A stretch of DNA of 42,695 nucleotides from Stentor coeruleus (lineage: Eukaryota; Ciliophora; Heterotrichea; Heterotrichida; Stentoridae), in contig MPUH01000629.1 of the NCBI GenBank assembly GCA_001970955.1, positions 1 through 42,695 of the forward strand, in the 5' to 3' direction. How positions within the stretch are numbered: the stretch's first letter is position 1; each line of letters starts with the position of its first letter. The notes under the pieces were generated by a model. That model saw only the letters and a program-made list of their open reading frames with translations. It did no database searches and was not told where the DNA came from. This document shows positions 26,895 to 36,585 of this stretch, piece after piece. The position numbers and the translations under genes were made by a program.

Positions 26895-27776
26895 ATGGCC
26901 ACGCGAATACTAAAACATGCAAGCGAGCAGTACATAAAAAAAGCCAGCTTACAAATTGACCTATCACCTTATTTACGATCCTACAAACGAAATCACAGCC
27001 AATTTTCTAAAAAACTTTGTGAAAGCTCAAATAAAATCCCCATTGAAAACGACTTTAAAGAAAACTCCAGGATTCAGCCCAAATTGCCAAAAAGAATCTC
27101 AAGGATCTCTGGGGTTACTGAAAACCCAATCTTTTCAGAAAAAGCCAAGTATTTCTCATCAAAACTTGCCCATTTACTTTCAGAGCAGCCAGTGACTTCA
27201 GTTCGTTTTGAAATTTATTCCAAGATTTTCTTTGAAATAGCTGAATTCCTTCCAGATTTCAAAGATATCCTATTAACTCTAAGAAAAGGCCTTGTGATCT
27301 CTGCAATTAAAGAAAAAGATCATGATGAGTTCGAATTTAAACATGAATTCGAAGTAACCAACAACGAATTACAAATGATTTTTAATAAAGAACGTAAGGA
27401 AAAGCATAAGCTTATAAAAAAACTTAATATACTCTCTTCTGAGTATGACACATTGAAATATGATTATCAAGAACTATTGAAAAAATATGAGATATATGAA
27501 AAAGCTGTGAAAAGCGATCCTATTAAATATATTGAAGCTGAAAATCTATTAGAAAAAATGACTAGACAATGTCAGATTATTGAAAAGCAGAATAGTTGTA
27601 TAAAGGATTTGAGAAATAGTGAGATAAGGTTGAAAAGAATATTAGAGCATTGTAAGGGTAAAGGTATTGATTTAGATATGTTTTTGAGTGAGAATAAAAT
27701 TGTCGGTTTGAATGGTAGTTGTACGAAAGCGTACAATAGGTCACTTACTAGTGAAATTTTGTGTAATGCAAATTAA
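26895..27776 (+). CDS. Coiled-coil protein, TSNAXIP1-N-like family, paralogue 5
   Basis: 293 aa, ATG to TAA, good reference copy of the family. LSPYLR at 23-28; conserved helical block 81-150 (SEKAKYFSSKLAHLL, FEIYSKIFFEIAEFLPDFKD, LRKGLVISAIKEKDHDEFEF); coiled coil 155-205 (FNKERKEKHKLIKKL); KYIEAENLLEKM at 211-222; second coiled coil to about 252; tail AYNRSLTSEIL at 279-289, a weak form of the RSRTL tail. No membrane segment and no signal peptide, so cytosolic or cytoskeletal. Function unknown; the PF15739-like reading is inference. Confidence 0.86.
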   Translation: MATRILKHASEQYIKKASLQIDLSPYLRSYKRNHSQFSKKLCESSNKIPIENDFKENSRIQPKLPKRISRISGVTENPIFSEKAKYFSSKLAHLLSEQPVTSVRFEIYSKIFFEIAEFLPDFKDILLTLRKGLVISAIKEKDHDEFEFKHEFEVTNNELQMIFNKERKEKHKLIKKLNILSSEYDTLKYDYQELLKKYEIYEKAVKSDPIKYIEAENLLEKMTRQCQIIEKQNSCIKDLRNSEIRLKRILEHCKGKGIDLDMFLSENKIVGLNGSCTKAYNRSLTSEILCNAN

Positions 27777-28213
27777 GTTTTTTAGTATTTATTATAAGTT
27801 TGGTAGGAAAATGGATTAAGAGGAGATTCGGATAAATGTGTTGAAGTTAGTGAATTTAAGGGAATGGAAAAAGTGAGTTAGGTTTTAATAAGAAGGTTTT
27901 TTGGATATGAAGGTGATATTGGGTTAAAAAAATTTGGCGAGTTTTTGTGATAATTACAATATTGTTTAGGATAGATTGGTTGAGCTTTTAAGACTGGAAA
28001 TGAATTTGGTTTGAAGTGTTTGAATTTTTAGGTATAAAAGTTGATATATAATTTTTAGTTGGATATATCAATGTTCCTTCAAAAAAACCATTCCAACTAC
28101 TAAAAAACCAAAAAAATGACAATTTCTCTTCGAAAATACTATGAAAAATATCATATCAATTTATCATCAGCAAATCCTAGTAGTCATTAAAATCTTATAT
28201 ATTAACCTAAAAA
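27777..28213. other. Spacer between convergent genes, G-rich then C-rich
   Basis: 437 nt. 27780-28060 is G-rich on +, then the bias flips abruptly to C-rich (28070-28210). Both sides are therefore G-rich in the sense downstream of their gene. I see no gene. Confidence 0.5.
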
Positions 28214-30034
28214 TTACCTACTGCTCTTCAAACTTTCTTTAAGCTTTGCTAATATCTGCATCATATTATGCTTTTCTTCTTCAAACTTTTCACGCAAATC
28301 ACCTAGTTCCTTAAGTCTCATTTCAATTTCTCTTTCCTTTTTACCAACTTCTTCTTCTTTAACTTTTATTTCTAGTTCTCTTTTTTCATTTTCCCTACAA
28401 AACCTATCAAAAAACTCGCTTTTTTGCTTGAGTTCAAGGATTTCTTTTTTAACCATTGGGATTAACTCATTAGCATTAGGAGTCTTATTCCATTTTTGCA
28501 TCCACTTCTCTCTTTCCTTTTCAAACTGTTCTTCTTTTTCTTTAAGTTTTAGTTCTTGGGCTCTTAAATATTTCCTAATTGCATTATCATGTTCATTTAT
28601 ATCTTTAGGAAGTATATCATTGAAATTAAAAGTTTGTGAACCGCTTTTTGGGCTTGTCATTGTAGATCTAGCTGATCTTGAATAAGGACAAGGTGGTGGT
28701 ACCTGACCTGATCCAATAGACATTCTTCCAGAATTCGAACTATTATGAAAACTCATTGGACTAGGTCTTTTAGCAATAAACGCAGATTCACTCAATGGTG
28801 AAGGTCTAGTTTTGATTGTATTCGAGAATTTTTTCTGACTTTGTGCACAAGTCTTAAGTAAAGCAGATGACTTAACAATCGACACATGGTTTCTCAAAGA
28901 GTCAATCTCCCGTTTAATCTTCTCTTGTTCTTCAGGACAAGTTTCTGATTTATGCATACTTTCTAAATCGCTTAAACGTTTCTGTAAAACAGTCACATCT
29001 CCATCTTGTATAATTAAACTATCAAAACTTGTATCATTATCACTAGAATATGAAACATCATAAATCATTTCAGTTTCTGTTAAAGGGGATATTTTACCAA
29101 AACCTTCTGATGAGTTAAAATTTATAGCAGCCAATTCTGTTATAGTCTCATTAAGCTTTTTTGTTTTCATTTCATAGTTTTTCAATATACGGTTTTTTTC
29201 TATATAATAAGCTTCACGTAGACGCTCGATTTCATGTCGATCTTTGACAATATCAAGGTTTTTTTTATTCAAAACCCGCTCATATTCTGATATTTCCAGT
29301 TTTCTTAAGTCTAGATTTTTAACTTTCATCCGATATTTTTCTTTCATTTGTTTTATCTCTTGCAAGTTCCACTCTTTTTCAGCAATCATGCGTTTTTGCT
29401 GTCTTTGATATTTTAATGTCATGAGGTCTTGGGTATTAAAAGTTAAATTAAAGTCTTTTTTTATATAACAATCAAAAGAATCATCACAACTTTGGCCAAG
29501 ATTCTGATCAAATACTATAAAATCATTGAAATTAGTATCTTTTAAATCCTCAATTTCTTTTTTTAGCCCAGAAATGTATATAAGAGTGTTTTCATCTATA
29601 TTAAGTTCTCTTATATTACCAAATGCTTCTGCTATATCGTTTTTTAATGCTGATAAGTATTGATTGTTTTTGATTTTCAAATCAAACCTGAAGTTCTTAA
29701 TTTTAAGTTTTCCTTGATCAGATAAACCTTGTTCAACTAGGCTGATGATTTTTTCTATGTCTTTGTTGAGTTTATATAAATCACTTAGGTCTAATTCAAT
29801 AGAGTGGATAATTTTCGAGGTGCTTTTCAAAGAAAATAACTCGAAAATCCGCTTTACTGCCTCGTCTGGGGAGTCAGAAGATATTTTTATTTTCATTGTT
29901 TTTGATAGTTCATCACATATTAACTTTAGCATATCCGTTCGGCCTTTAGCATAAGCTTCATCTAAAGACCTTATGTTCAAACTTGCAATGTCTTCTAAAT
30001 GCATTGTTGAACTTTCGTTGATATGGTTTTGCAT
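28214..30034 (-). CDS. Coiled-coil protein, 606 aa, unknown
   Basis: ATG to TAG, single exon. Residues 1-200 are mostly helical with a short acidic stretch. Coiled coils lie at about 205-310 and 350-385. A Ser/Pro/Thr-rich disordered linker runs from about 395 to 470 (RPSPLSESAFIAKRPSPMSF and many SP sites), and a very strong charged coiled coil at about 490-606 (KEKEEQFEKEREKWMQ, KVKEEEVGKKEREIEMRLKE). No enzyme motif. Proteins of this shape are common at ciliary bases and in cortical cytoskeleton, but I cannot name a family. The SP sites suggest phospho-regulation. Confidence 0.8.
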   Translation of the reverse strand: MQNHINESSTMHLEDIASLNIRSLDEAYAKGRTDMLKLICDELSKTMKIKISSDSPDEAVKRIFELFSLKSTSKIIHSIELDLSDLYKLNKDIEKIISLVEQGLSDQGKLKIKNFRFDLKIKNNQYLSALKNDIAEAFGNIRELNIDENTLIYISGLKKEIEDLKDTNFNDFIVFDQNLGQSCDDSFDCYIKKDFNLTFNTQDLMTLKYQRQQKRMIAEKEWNLQEIKQMKEKYRMKVKNLDLRKLEISEYERVLNKKNLDIVKDRHEIERLREAYYIEKNRILKNYEMKTKKLNETITELAAINFNSSEGFGKISPLTETEMIYDVSYSSDNDTSFDSLIIQDGDVTVLQKRLSDLESMHKSETCPEEQEKIKREIDSLRNHVSIVKSSALLKTCAQSQKKFSNTIKTRPSPLSESAFIAKRPSPMSFHNSSNSGRMSIGSGQVPPPCPYSRSARSTMTSPKSGSQTFNFNDILPKDINEHDNAIRKYLRAQELKLKEKEEQFEKEREKWMQKWNKTPNANELIPMVKKEILELKQKSEFFDRFCRENEKRELEIKVKEEEVGKKEREIEMRLKELGDLREKFEEEKHNMMQILAKLKESLKSSR

Positions 30035-30463
30035 TATCTTAATAAATGTATTTATTATGAAATGGTGAAATAAGAATTTATAGAGGTTAAAGGGAGAAAA
30101 TAGTTTAAAAGTAATTTTTGTGGATAATAAGATGAAAGATTTAAGTGTGAGTAAAAGAAAGATTGAGGTTAAGATTAAATGCTGCTTTTATGATTTTTTT
30201 GAATTTTTTTAATTGGGAATAAGAATTATTAGTTGAAGATTGGTAAAAAATTTTTGGTTTAGTTGATAAAAAAATTAAAGTTAGAAAGACTTGAGAGGTT
30301 TAGAATTTGGGGAAGTTAAAATAAAATCCTTTTGTGAAAGGAGCTGTAGAATTTGGATTTAGTTGCCTATTTTAATGTAATAAAAAATTAGGCATTTTTA
30401 CACTTTTAGATTTTATTTAATGTAAACTTAAATATAAACATAAAACCTTTGATAAAATTCTCT
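30035..30463. other. G-rich spacer between two minus-strand genes
   Basis: About 430 nt. G-rich, C-poor on + from 30040 to 30350, i.e. C-rich in the sense of the coiled-coil gene it precedes, then AT-only. I see no gene. Confidence 0.5.
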
Positions 30464-31141
30464 TTAGCTAATCAAATGCTTATTTCTAAACAACTGAATT
30501 TTCGTGATAATATAGGGAATAATAAGAATATCAGCATAAATAAGTAGAGTTCCATAGCTGATTTCAGTATTTTTTATTGAGTATCTATCACATAAATCTG
30601 TTATTATGACAAGCAGATACCCTCCAAAACACAAACCAACTATTAGAAATATAACCAGCATTCCCCAATCTTGAAATCCAACAAAAAACAGCACTAAAAG
30701 CACTAAAATGTTTATTGTCGCCATAGAAACCAATGCCCATATCTTTGATGCTTTTGCGTAAGAAAATAAACTAAAAACGACTAAACCTAAAATACTAGAT
30801 GACAAAAAAGTAAGGGTTTGTAAAACTGTTCCTGGATCAGCAGATACAGCACAAGTATCAATAATTATAATACTCAAAATGACAATAAATAAAATAACAT
30901 CATTCTGTGGTGGCTTCCTAAAGCTTGCTAAAACTAGTGGGGTTAATGAAAACACTGTATATAACCCTGAAAATAAATACATCAACCAAAAGTTTTCCTT
31001 AAAAAAATATTGAAAACTTTCTGTACTAAAGGAAATACTAGCAAAAGCTACTGATATAACAGATTGAGCATATAGGATCATGAAGATTTTTTTGGTGAAA
31101 ATCAACTGTAAATCTGAGTTCGTTAATAATGTAACCATCAT
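30464..31141 (-). CDS. TMBIM/BAX-inhibitor-1-like membrane protein
   Basis: 225 aa with about seven hydrophobic segments (for example ILYAQSVISVAFASISF, LFSGLYTVFSLTPLVLASF, DVILFIVILSIIIIDTCAV, TFLSSSILGLVVFSLFSYA, TINILVLLVLFFVGF, MLVIFLIVGLCFGGYLLVII). The order matches the lifeguard/BI-1 family: the pre-TM1 motif LQLIFTKKIFMILYAQ equals VRxxFIRKVYxILxxQL, and the end YGTLLIYADILIIPYIITKI corresponds to Y-x-x-A-L-x-L-Y-x-D-I-I-x-x-F-x-x-I. Family members are Ca2+-leak or stress-protective proteins of ER, Golgi or plasma membrane. It has almost no N-terminal cytosolic tail. Family assignment is probable, not certain. Confidence 0.75.
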   Translation of the reverse strand: MMVTLLTNSDLQLIFTKKIFMILYAQSVISVAFASISFSTESFQYFFKENFWLMYLFSGLYTVFSLTPLVLASFRKPPQNDVILFIVILSIIIIDTCAVSADPGTVLQTLTFLSSSILGLVVFSLFSYAKASKIWALVSMATINILVLLVLFFVGFQDWGMLVIFLIVGLCFGGYLLVIITDLCDRYSIKNTEISYGTLLIYADILIIPYIITKIQLFRNKHLIS

Positions 31142-32397
31142 CTCCTGATTTATTTGTTGAAAAAAATGTATTTTAGCTAAAATTGCACTGGAGTTGTATT
31201 GGAAAAAAAAATTATAAAATATAAGGTATAAAGGAAGGAATTGAAGAATTTTAATTGGAATTATTAGGGAATTTTAAGGTTTTGATATTTGTTGGTTTGA
31301 TGTAGAAAATTATTAGATTTGTATCTTTGACTGAGTGTTTAAGTGTTAGTATAAACTGATTTAGGGAATTTAAACTTTATTTTTTGTATTAATTTAAACT
31401 ATTTGATATATTAATAACCTAGAGCATATTTAAAAGCATAGCAAATCAAAAAAGATTCTGATAAAAAACACAAGTTTTTTGAACTAATTCAAAGCTTATA
31501 TTAAAAAAAAAATTTTTTTGCTAATTTTTTTATTGCTTAAAGCTTAAATCAACCTTATTTCCCTTTCAAATTTTAGTCTTAAGATTTCATCATGTTTTTA
31601 TTATCAGCATATATAAAAATACTACTCTGATACTATTTTCTCCCAAAATACAAAAAAATGTGGATTATTACCACAAATCCTACCCTAACAGAAAATCTAA
31701 ACTCTTCAAAGACAAAAGCATTTTCCTTACCATTTCCCCAACTTAAATATCCTATATTTAATTGTAAATCAAATCTTATTATCAATAACCTACAACCAAT
31801 CCAATTTAATCAAATCCTATTATCTCTACATATAAACTCTTCAGTCTACCTTAACCCATCTGACTCTATCATAAAAACATGCCGAAAATTAAAAATTTAT
31901 TCTTATATACAAAATGAATCAGAAAAAATTAAAATTCCATTTTGTCTAAATCTTATAATCTGTATTTGTATCATTATAAAATCTAACACACACCGAATTC
32001 CACATAATTACTACAATAAATTATCCTAAAAAAAAAATACTCTAAACCCAAAAACTTTTAAATCAATCGAAACTTCTAACTCTAGATTTTTTTTTTATAT
32101 CAAAACCTTTTAATATACACAAATCATAATACTTTAAAATCAACCTAAACATCTCACATAATATTCTCATAACACCTTAACACCCTAAAATATTTTCAAA
32201 TATTTTTTAACATCTTATAATATAATCTAACAATATATCTTCACCTTACAAAAACTTAATCACTTATATATATCAAAGCTCAATATTTTATAAATATAAA
32301 AACTTTATGTTATTATTTTATTAGACATCAAATGCCAATCTACCATGTTTTATTTTGAAATCGGTATGATAGTTTTAATGCTTAGTATTATAAAATT
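31142..32397. other. Divergent intergenic spacer, G-rich then C-rich
   Basis: 1.25 kb. 31190-31400 is G-rich on +; 31560-32290 is long, C-rich and G-poor, upstream of the MORN gene. A 123-codon ORF at 31658-32029 lies within the C-rich block; its residues simply mirror the biased composition and I do not accept it. Confidence 0.5.
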
Positions 32398-33468
32398 ATG
32401 GGTGCTGAATGTTCATGTGTATGCTCTCAGCCATTAGATGGAAAAACACCAGAAGAAGTTGAACAGACAAGAAAAGCTAAATCTGAAATGCCTTTAATAC
32501 CAGGAGCCGTTAATTTTTCTATTGATTCAGATGAATCCATAATTCTCGATCCTGTTGAAGTTCTTCCAAAAGCTCTTATTAGAAGATACTTAGTTAAAAA
32601 GTATTTCAAAGGAATTCCTCTTTTTAGATCATTTTTGTCTCCAGGAATATGTGTTTATGCCCCTCCAGAAACTGATCCAGATATTGAAGTAATTGAAAAA
32701 ACCTTGCCACCGTTTAATTTTAAGCGTGCTAAGGGGCCTACAATAGAAAATTATCCAACCGTATATTTGTATGAAGGCGGCTGTTATTCGGGCCAATGGG
32801 ACATTTCACAGCAAAAGCCTGAAGGTTATGGAATAATGGTATATTTAGACAACACAAAGTACTGCGGTGAGTTCAAAAGTGGGAAAAAGTGTGGAAGAGG
32901 TCGACAAATAAATGTAGAAGGGGATATATACGAAGGTGAGTTTTTCAATGATAAAATGCAGGGTCAAGGGAAACTCAAGAGAAGTAACGGGACAATATAC
33001 AAAGGAGGTTTTATAAACAACTTAGAAGATGGGGAAGGGTTATTAGAACATATGGGAAAAACTATATATCAAGGAAGTTTTACAAGAGGATTAAAACATG
33101 GATATGGAAAATTGACTATAAACGGTAATACATATGTTGGGGATTTTTCTACAGATCAAATGGATGGTAATGGAACATATACATGGATAGATGGGAAAAG
33201 TTATACTGGAGGTTGGAAAGCTAATAAAATGCATGGTTATGGAACTTATAAATGGGCAGATGGAAAACTTTATGTTGGATATTTTGTTGATGGTATTAGA
33301 GAAGGCATTGGGAGCTTTAAATGGACTGATGGAAGAGAATATAAAGGAGGCTGGTCTAAAGGGAAAATGCATGGAGAAGGAGCTTATATTTATATGGATA
33401 AAGGAAAACGTAGAAACTTTGTGGCGATTTATGAATATGGGAAGAGGAAAAAAATCGTCAGGTACTAA
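32398..33468 (+). CDS. MORN-repeat protein with N-terminal myristoylation/palmitoylation motif
   Basis: 356 aa. The first residues MGAECSCVCS offer Gly2 for N-myristoylation plus Cys5, Cys7 and Cys9 for palmitoylation, so tight membrane attachment is likely. Residues 11-125 are a non-repeat linker. Nine consecutive MORN repeats of about 23 aa fill residues 130-343 (for example YEGEFFNDKMQGQGKLKRSN, YTGGWKANKMHGYGTYKWAD, YKGGWSKGKMHGEGAYIYMD). MORN proteins bind phospholipid or act as structural and scaffold elements at membranes, ciliary bases and the cortex. The repeats get more regular towards the C-terminus, suggesting recent homogenisation. Start ATG 32398, stop TAA. Confidence 0.92.
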   Translation: MGAECSCVCSQPLDGKTPEEVEQTRKAKSEMPLIPGAVNFSIDSDESIILDPVEVLPKALIRRYLVKKYFKGIPLFRSFLSPGICVYAPPETDPDIEVIEKTLPPFNFKRAKGPTIENYPTVYLYEGGCYSGQWDISQQKPEGYGIMVYLDNTKYCGEFKSGKKCGRGRQINVEGDIYEGEFFNDKMQGQGKLKRSNGTIYKGGFINNLEDGEGLLEHMGKTIYQGSFTRGLKHGYGKLTINGNTYVGDFSTDQMDGNGTYTWIDGKSYTGGWKANKMHGYGTYKWADGKLYVGYFVDGIREGIGSFKWTDGREYKGGWSKGKMHGEGAYIYMDKGKRRNFVAIYEYGKRKKIVRY

Positions 33469-34226
33469 AAGTCTTGGCTTTTGCATTGTTTTGGCTTAAT
33501 AGATTAAATTGTAAACTTCGAAATGCGTTTTTTATATACAAAACTTCAAATTCACATAAAAAACCCATAATTTCTTATATCAATACTAAAAACCTGATTT
33601 TTATATATCACCCTAAACAAATCTTCAAAATATCCATCCCAATCTATTAAAAACCTAATCTCACAATATAAATCTACTCAAAAACCCTAAAATTCCATTC
33701 TATCCTTCTAATATTTGAATATTACCTGATCATATAAATTCTTCACGCCTTTTTCTTATTTATGTATAAGATTTATATCCTCACCTACAATAATATTTTT
33801 TTCATTTATTCTGATATACATGATAAACTTCTTACGGTTCCTAAAAGGTAATCATTGATTTCTATAATTTAATTAAAAATATGTTAGTGTTAAGGATTTT
33901 TGTTGGGATTTAATAGTTTCATTAGGTTAAATATGATTAAGATTATCGATTTTATTTTGTGTAGGATTTTGCTTTTTAGGTCATGATGGGTATTAAAAAT
34001 GTGGGAAAGGATTTGATTTGGAAAATGTGTTAGATCATATTTTTCTTGATGAAAAATTATATGAATAATACAATAAAATTATCAAGTCATTATATATCGT
34101 TCTGCTTTAAGACGCTTCCATATGTTTAAAATTATAAAATTTAATATCGCAAGCAATGATAATTCTAAACTAAATATTCAATATTTATATCCCAACCGTG
34201 TATAATCATACAAAAATTTTTCTTAT
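33469..34226. other. Spacer with reversed composition order (C-rich then G-rich)
   Basis: About 760 nt. 33530-33760 is C-rich and 33840-34070 G-rich on +, the reverse of the order found in most other gaps of this window, even though the flanking genes are convergent. I see no gene in it. Confidence 0.5.
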
Positions 34227-34418
34227 CTAATTTATATTATCTTTGTTTCTTGGAAGTTTTTTCAGGTTGGCTTTAGGTTTCTTCCCATCAGCATAGATTC
34301 CATACACAATCATCACTGACATTAAACATGCAAGTATTAAGCACATAACACTACCTCCATTCATCAAATTGTCAACCGTATCAATTTTGTTTGCAAAATT
34401 AAAACACTCAGAGGCCAT
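34227..34418 (-). CDS. Small single-pass membrane protein, 63 aa
   Basis: The ORF opens at 34496, but the first 26 codons are spacer-like; I prefer the internal ATG at 34418 (MASECFNFANKIDTVDNL). A hydrophobic segment SVMCLILACLMSVMIVYGIY is followed by a short basic tail (DGKKPKANLKKLPRNK), giving a predicted N-out/C-in single-pass topology with no signal peptide. No family recognised. It lies 151 nt downstream of the alpha/beta hydrolase gene on the same strand. Coding potential rests on composition and the clean TM plus basic layout, so confidence is moderate. Confidence 0.5.
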   Translation of the reverse strand: MASECFNFANKIDTVDNLMNGGSVMCLILACLMSVMIVYGIYADGKKPKANLKKLPRNKDNIN

Positions 34419-34569
34419 ATTACTAATTATTATTATTTTTAACCTAAATCTCAAATGTTCTAAACTATATTCCTGACCAAAAATACAATCCTTCATTTCT
34501 CTTCACATATAATCCAATCATAATCCTCTATAAAAAAAATAATTTCCTTATTTCCCGCTAGAATAATTA

Positions 34570-36585
34570 TTATTTATTACACTCTTGGCCTAAGAATTCA
34601 AGCAGGCATTTTGAAAACATGTACTTTTCTGCTGGATTTAAAGTCCCTGAATGGCCACAGCTTAAAGGTATCAAAGTCCCTGCATTTGAATACTCACAAT
34701 TATTGCGGTCTTCTGATATATCCAAATCACTACTTAATCCACATCTATCTTCCATAAACCCTAAAATCTCAATAAGGATATTGAAAATTGTGTTGAAGTC
34801 TTTAAAAACTTGTTGGATTATAAGGTTCTCAGATTTCTCATACTCTTCTTGTATTGTTTGTATTTCTTGTAAACAGTTACGAATTGTTGTAATACTTTTA
34901 ATATGACTATTAAGTTTTTCTTCTGAAGATTTTAGACTACTACCCCATATATCTAAAACCATAAGCCATATTATAAAGCATAATTCAGGATGAGAACTTT
35001 CTAATATATCCATCATCAACTGCCCTCCTGCATCAATTTTGCTTAAACAAGCAAAAAGTTTTTCAATACACAATATTATATCCTCTTCTTGCAAATTATC
35101 AGTCTCTAAATTTAATGCTTGATAATTATTATCTCTTATATTCCTATAATACTCTGAATCATTAAAAGATTTCTCTCCTCCTGTAAGACAATTTAAAAAC
35201 TGACTAAGCCTTAACATTGACTCAACACAACTTGATAAAGCAGAATATGTTAAAACATGCTCAATTTTTTTACGAATATTTGGGTTTAAATACCCGATTT
35301 GTATAAGATTTGTTTCAGGGGATATAAGCTTAAGGGCAATTCCAGCTTTAAGTGAAGAAAGATCATTGATCATATTATCATGTGGATCAGATAAAATAAC
35401 TTTAAAGCATTTTGCCGCTAAATAATCAGTTATACATTCTGATTGATCACCTCGACCAAGTCTATATATCCAATAAGCAATTTTACCAAAGTTGTAGAAA
35501 GAAACTGTTGGTAATGAAGCAAAGGTTCGATCGGCAATAAGAAAATCTAAGACACATTCTCTAGAGAGGTAAGTGGCTATACAGCCACCTAAGGATTCAC
35601 CATGGACACCAAGGATTTTTGATAGTTTTTGCGTTCGGATGTAATTAACAATAACCTCGCCATCTTTTTTAAGCTTGTCTAAAGTTGCTTTGCCTTGGCT
35701 TCTTCCATATCCCCGATAATTCCAAAGGAAGACACTGAATCCTAGTTCTAAATAAAACTCCAACCATTCAGTCTGGTAGTATGAAAACTCGTAAAACCCT
35801 CCATTAGGGCTACACAATATCACTGCTGTTGCTGAATCACTTCCTGCCACCCATACACTAAATAACCTTTACCAATCTAATTTTGTTGAACTGTCTACAT
35901 CCAACCAGATCTGTTCACATTTAATCTTACTCATCAAATCAACTCTCATATAATCCAAACTCCCAAATATCTTCACTTCTTTCCCCAACAAAACCTCTAA
36001 TTCTTTATATATCCCAGTCGGCAACACCAAAGTTTCCTGTTCAAACTCCAAATTTTCTAAACTACAAGGAATTTCCCTACACCAATCTAATAACGATACC
36101 TTCTGCTCATCATATTTCACTTTAACATTAGCTAAATATTCCATCAAATTCCCTAATACAGAAGATAATTTTTCTTGACATTCTAATATTTCATAGTCTT
36201 TTTTTAAGATTTTCATATTGTCAATAGTCTTTTGTATTGTATCTACTATAACAGTCAAGTTACAATAGTTCACAGAATTGTTTGAGGATATTTGGTTTTG
36301 AAGAAATGTATAGAGTTCTTTAGTTCTTAAAGTTAATTGATATGAGATAATTTTTGAGTAGTTTTTTTCAAGTGTTCGTCTCCAGTACCAAAATGATCCA
36401 GGGAATGTTATAACTCGAAGGGTGAATTTGAGAATTAGGTAAAAGAGGATGAGAAAGCTTAGGATTGAACCTAATGTTGTAATGAGATAGGAAAGAAAGT
36501 AAAATATTGACATGATGATGCTGAGGATTAATAGATACATAAGAGAAATTAGGATGAAGCGGAAGAAACTCTGCATCCTGTCCAT
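34570..36585 (-). CDS. Membrane-anchored alpha/beta hydrolase (2 exons, 666 aa)
   Basis: Exon 1 36585-35873, exon 2 35857-34570, joined by a 15-nt intron that otherwise creates a stop and makes it look like two genes. The ATG at 36585 is chosen because the 47 codons upstream are spacer-like. The N-terminus holds two long hydrophobic segments (about residues 5-55) followed by a helical region. The hydrolase core starts near residue 245: ILCSPNGGFYEF (oxyanion region), NYRGYGRSQG, the nucleophile elbow GVHGESLGG (Ser326), ILSDPHDNM (acid, about Asp395/398) and LSCGHSGTLNP (His640). About 240 residues, mostly helical, are inserted between the acid and the His, an unusually large lid. Likely a lipase/esterase of the ABHD kind at a membrane; substrate unknown. 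Confidence 0.88.
35858..35872 (-). other. 15-nt spliceosomal intron in the alpha/beta hydrolase gene
   Basis: Minus-strand sequence GTAAAGGTTATTTAG with A at position 10. Unspliced, GAT-TGG-TAA stops. Spliced, GAT-TG/T-GTA-TGG reads DCVWVAGSDSATAVILCSPN and runs into the hydrolase domain. Confidence 0.92.

Noticed and set aside
31658-32029. 123-codon ORF on +
   Set aside because: It lies wholly in a C-rich, G-poor spacer block. Its amino-acid content (Asn, Ile, Ser, Leu, Thr, almost no Gly, Val or Asp) is what that biased DNA gives by chance, and no motif is present.
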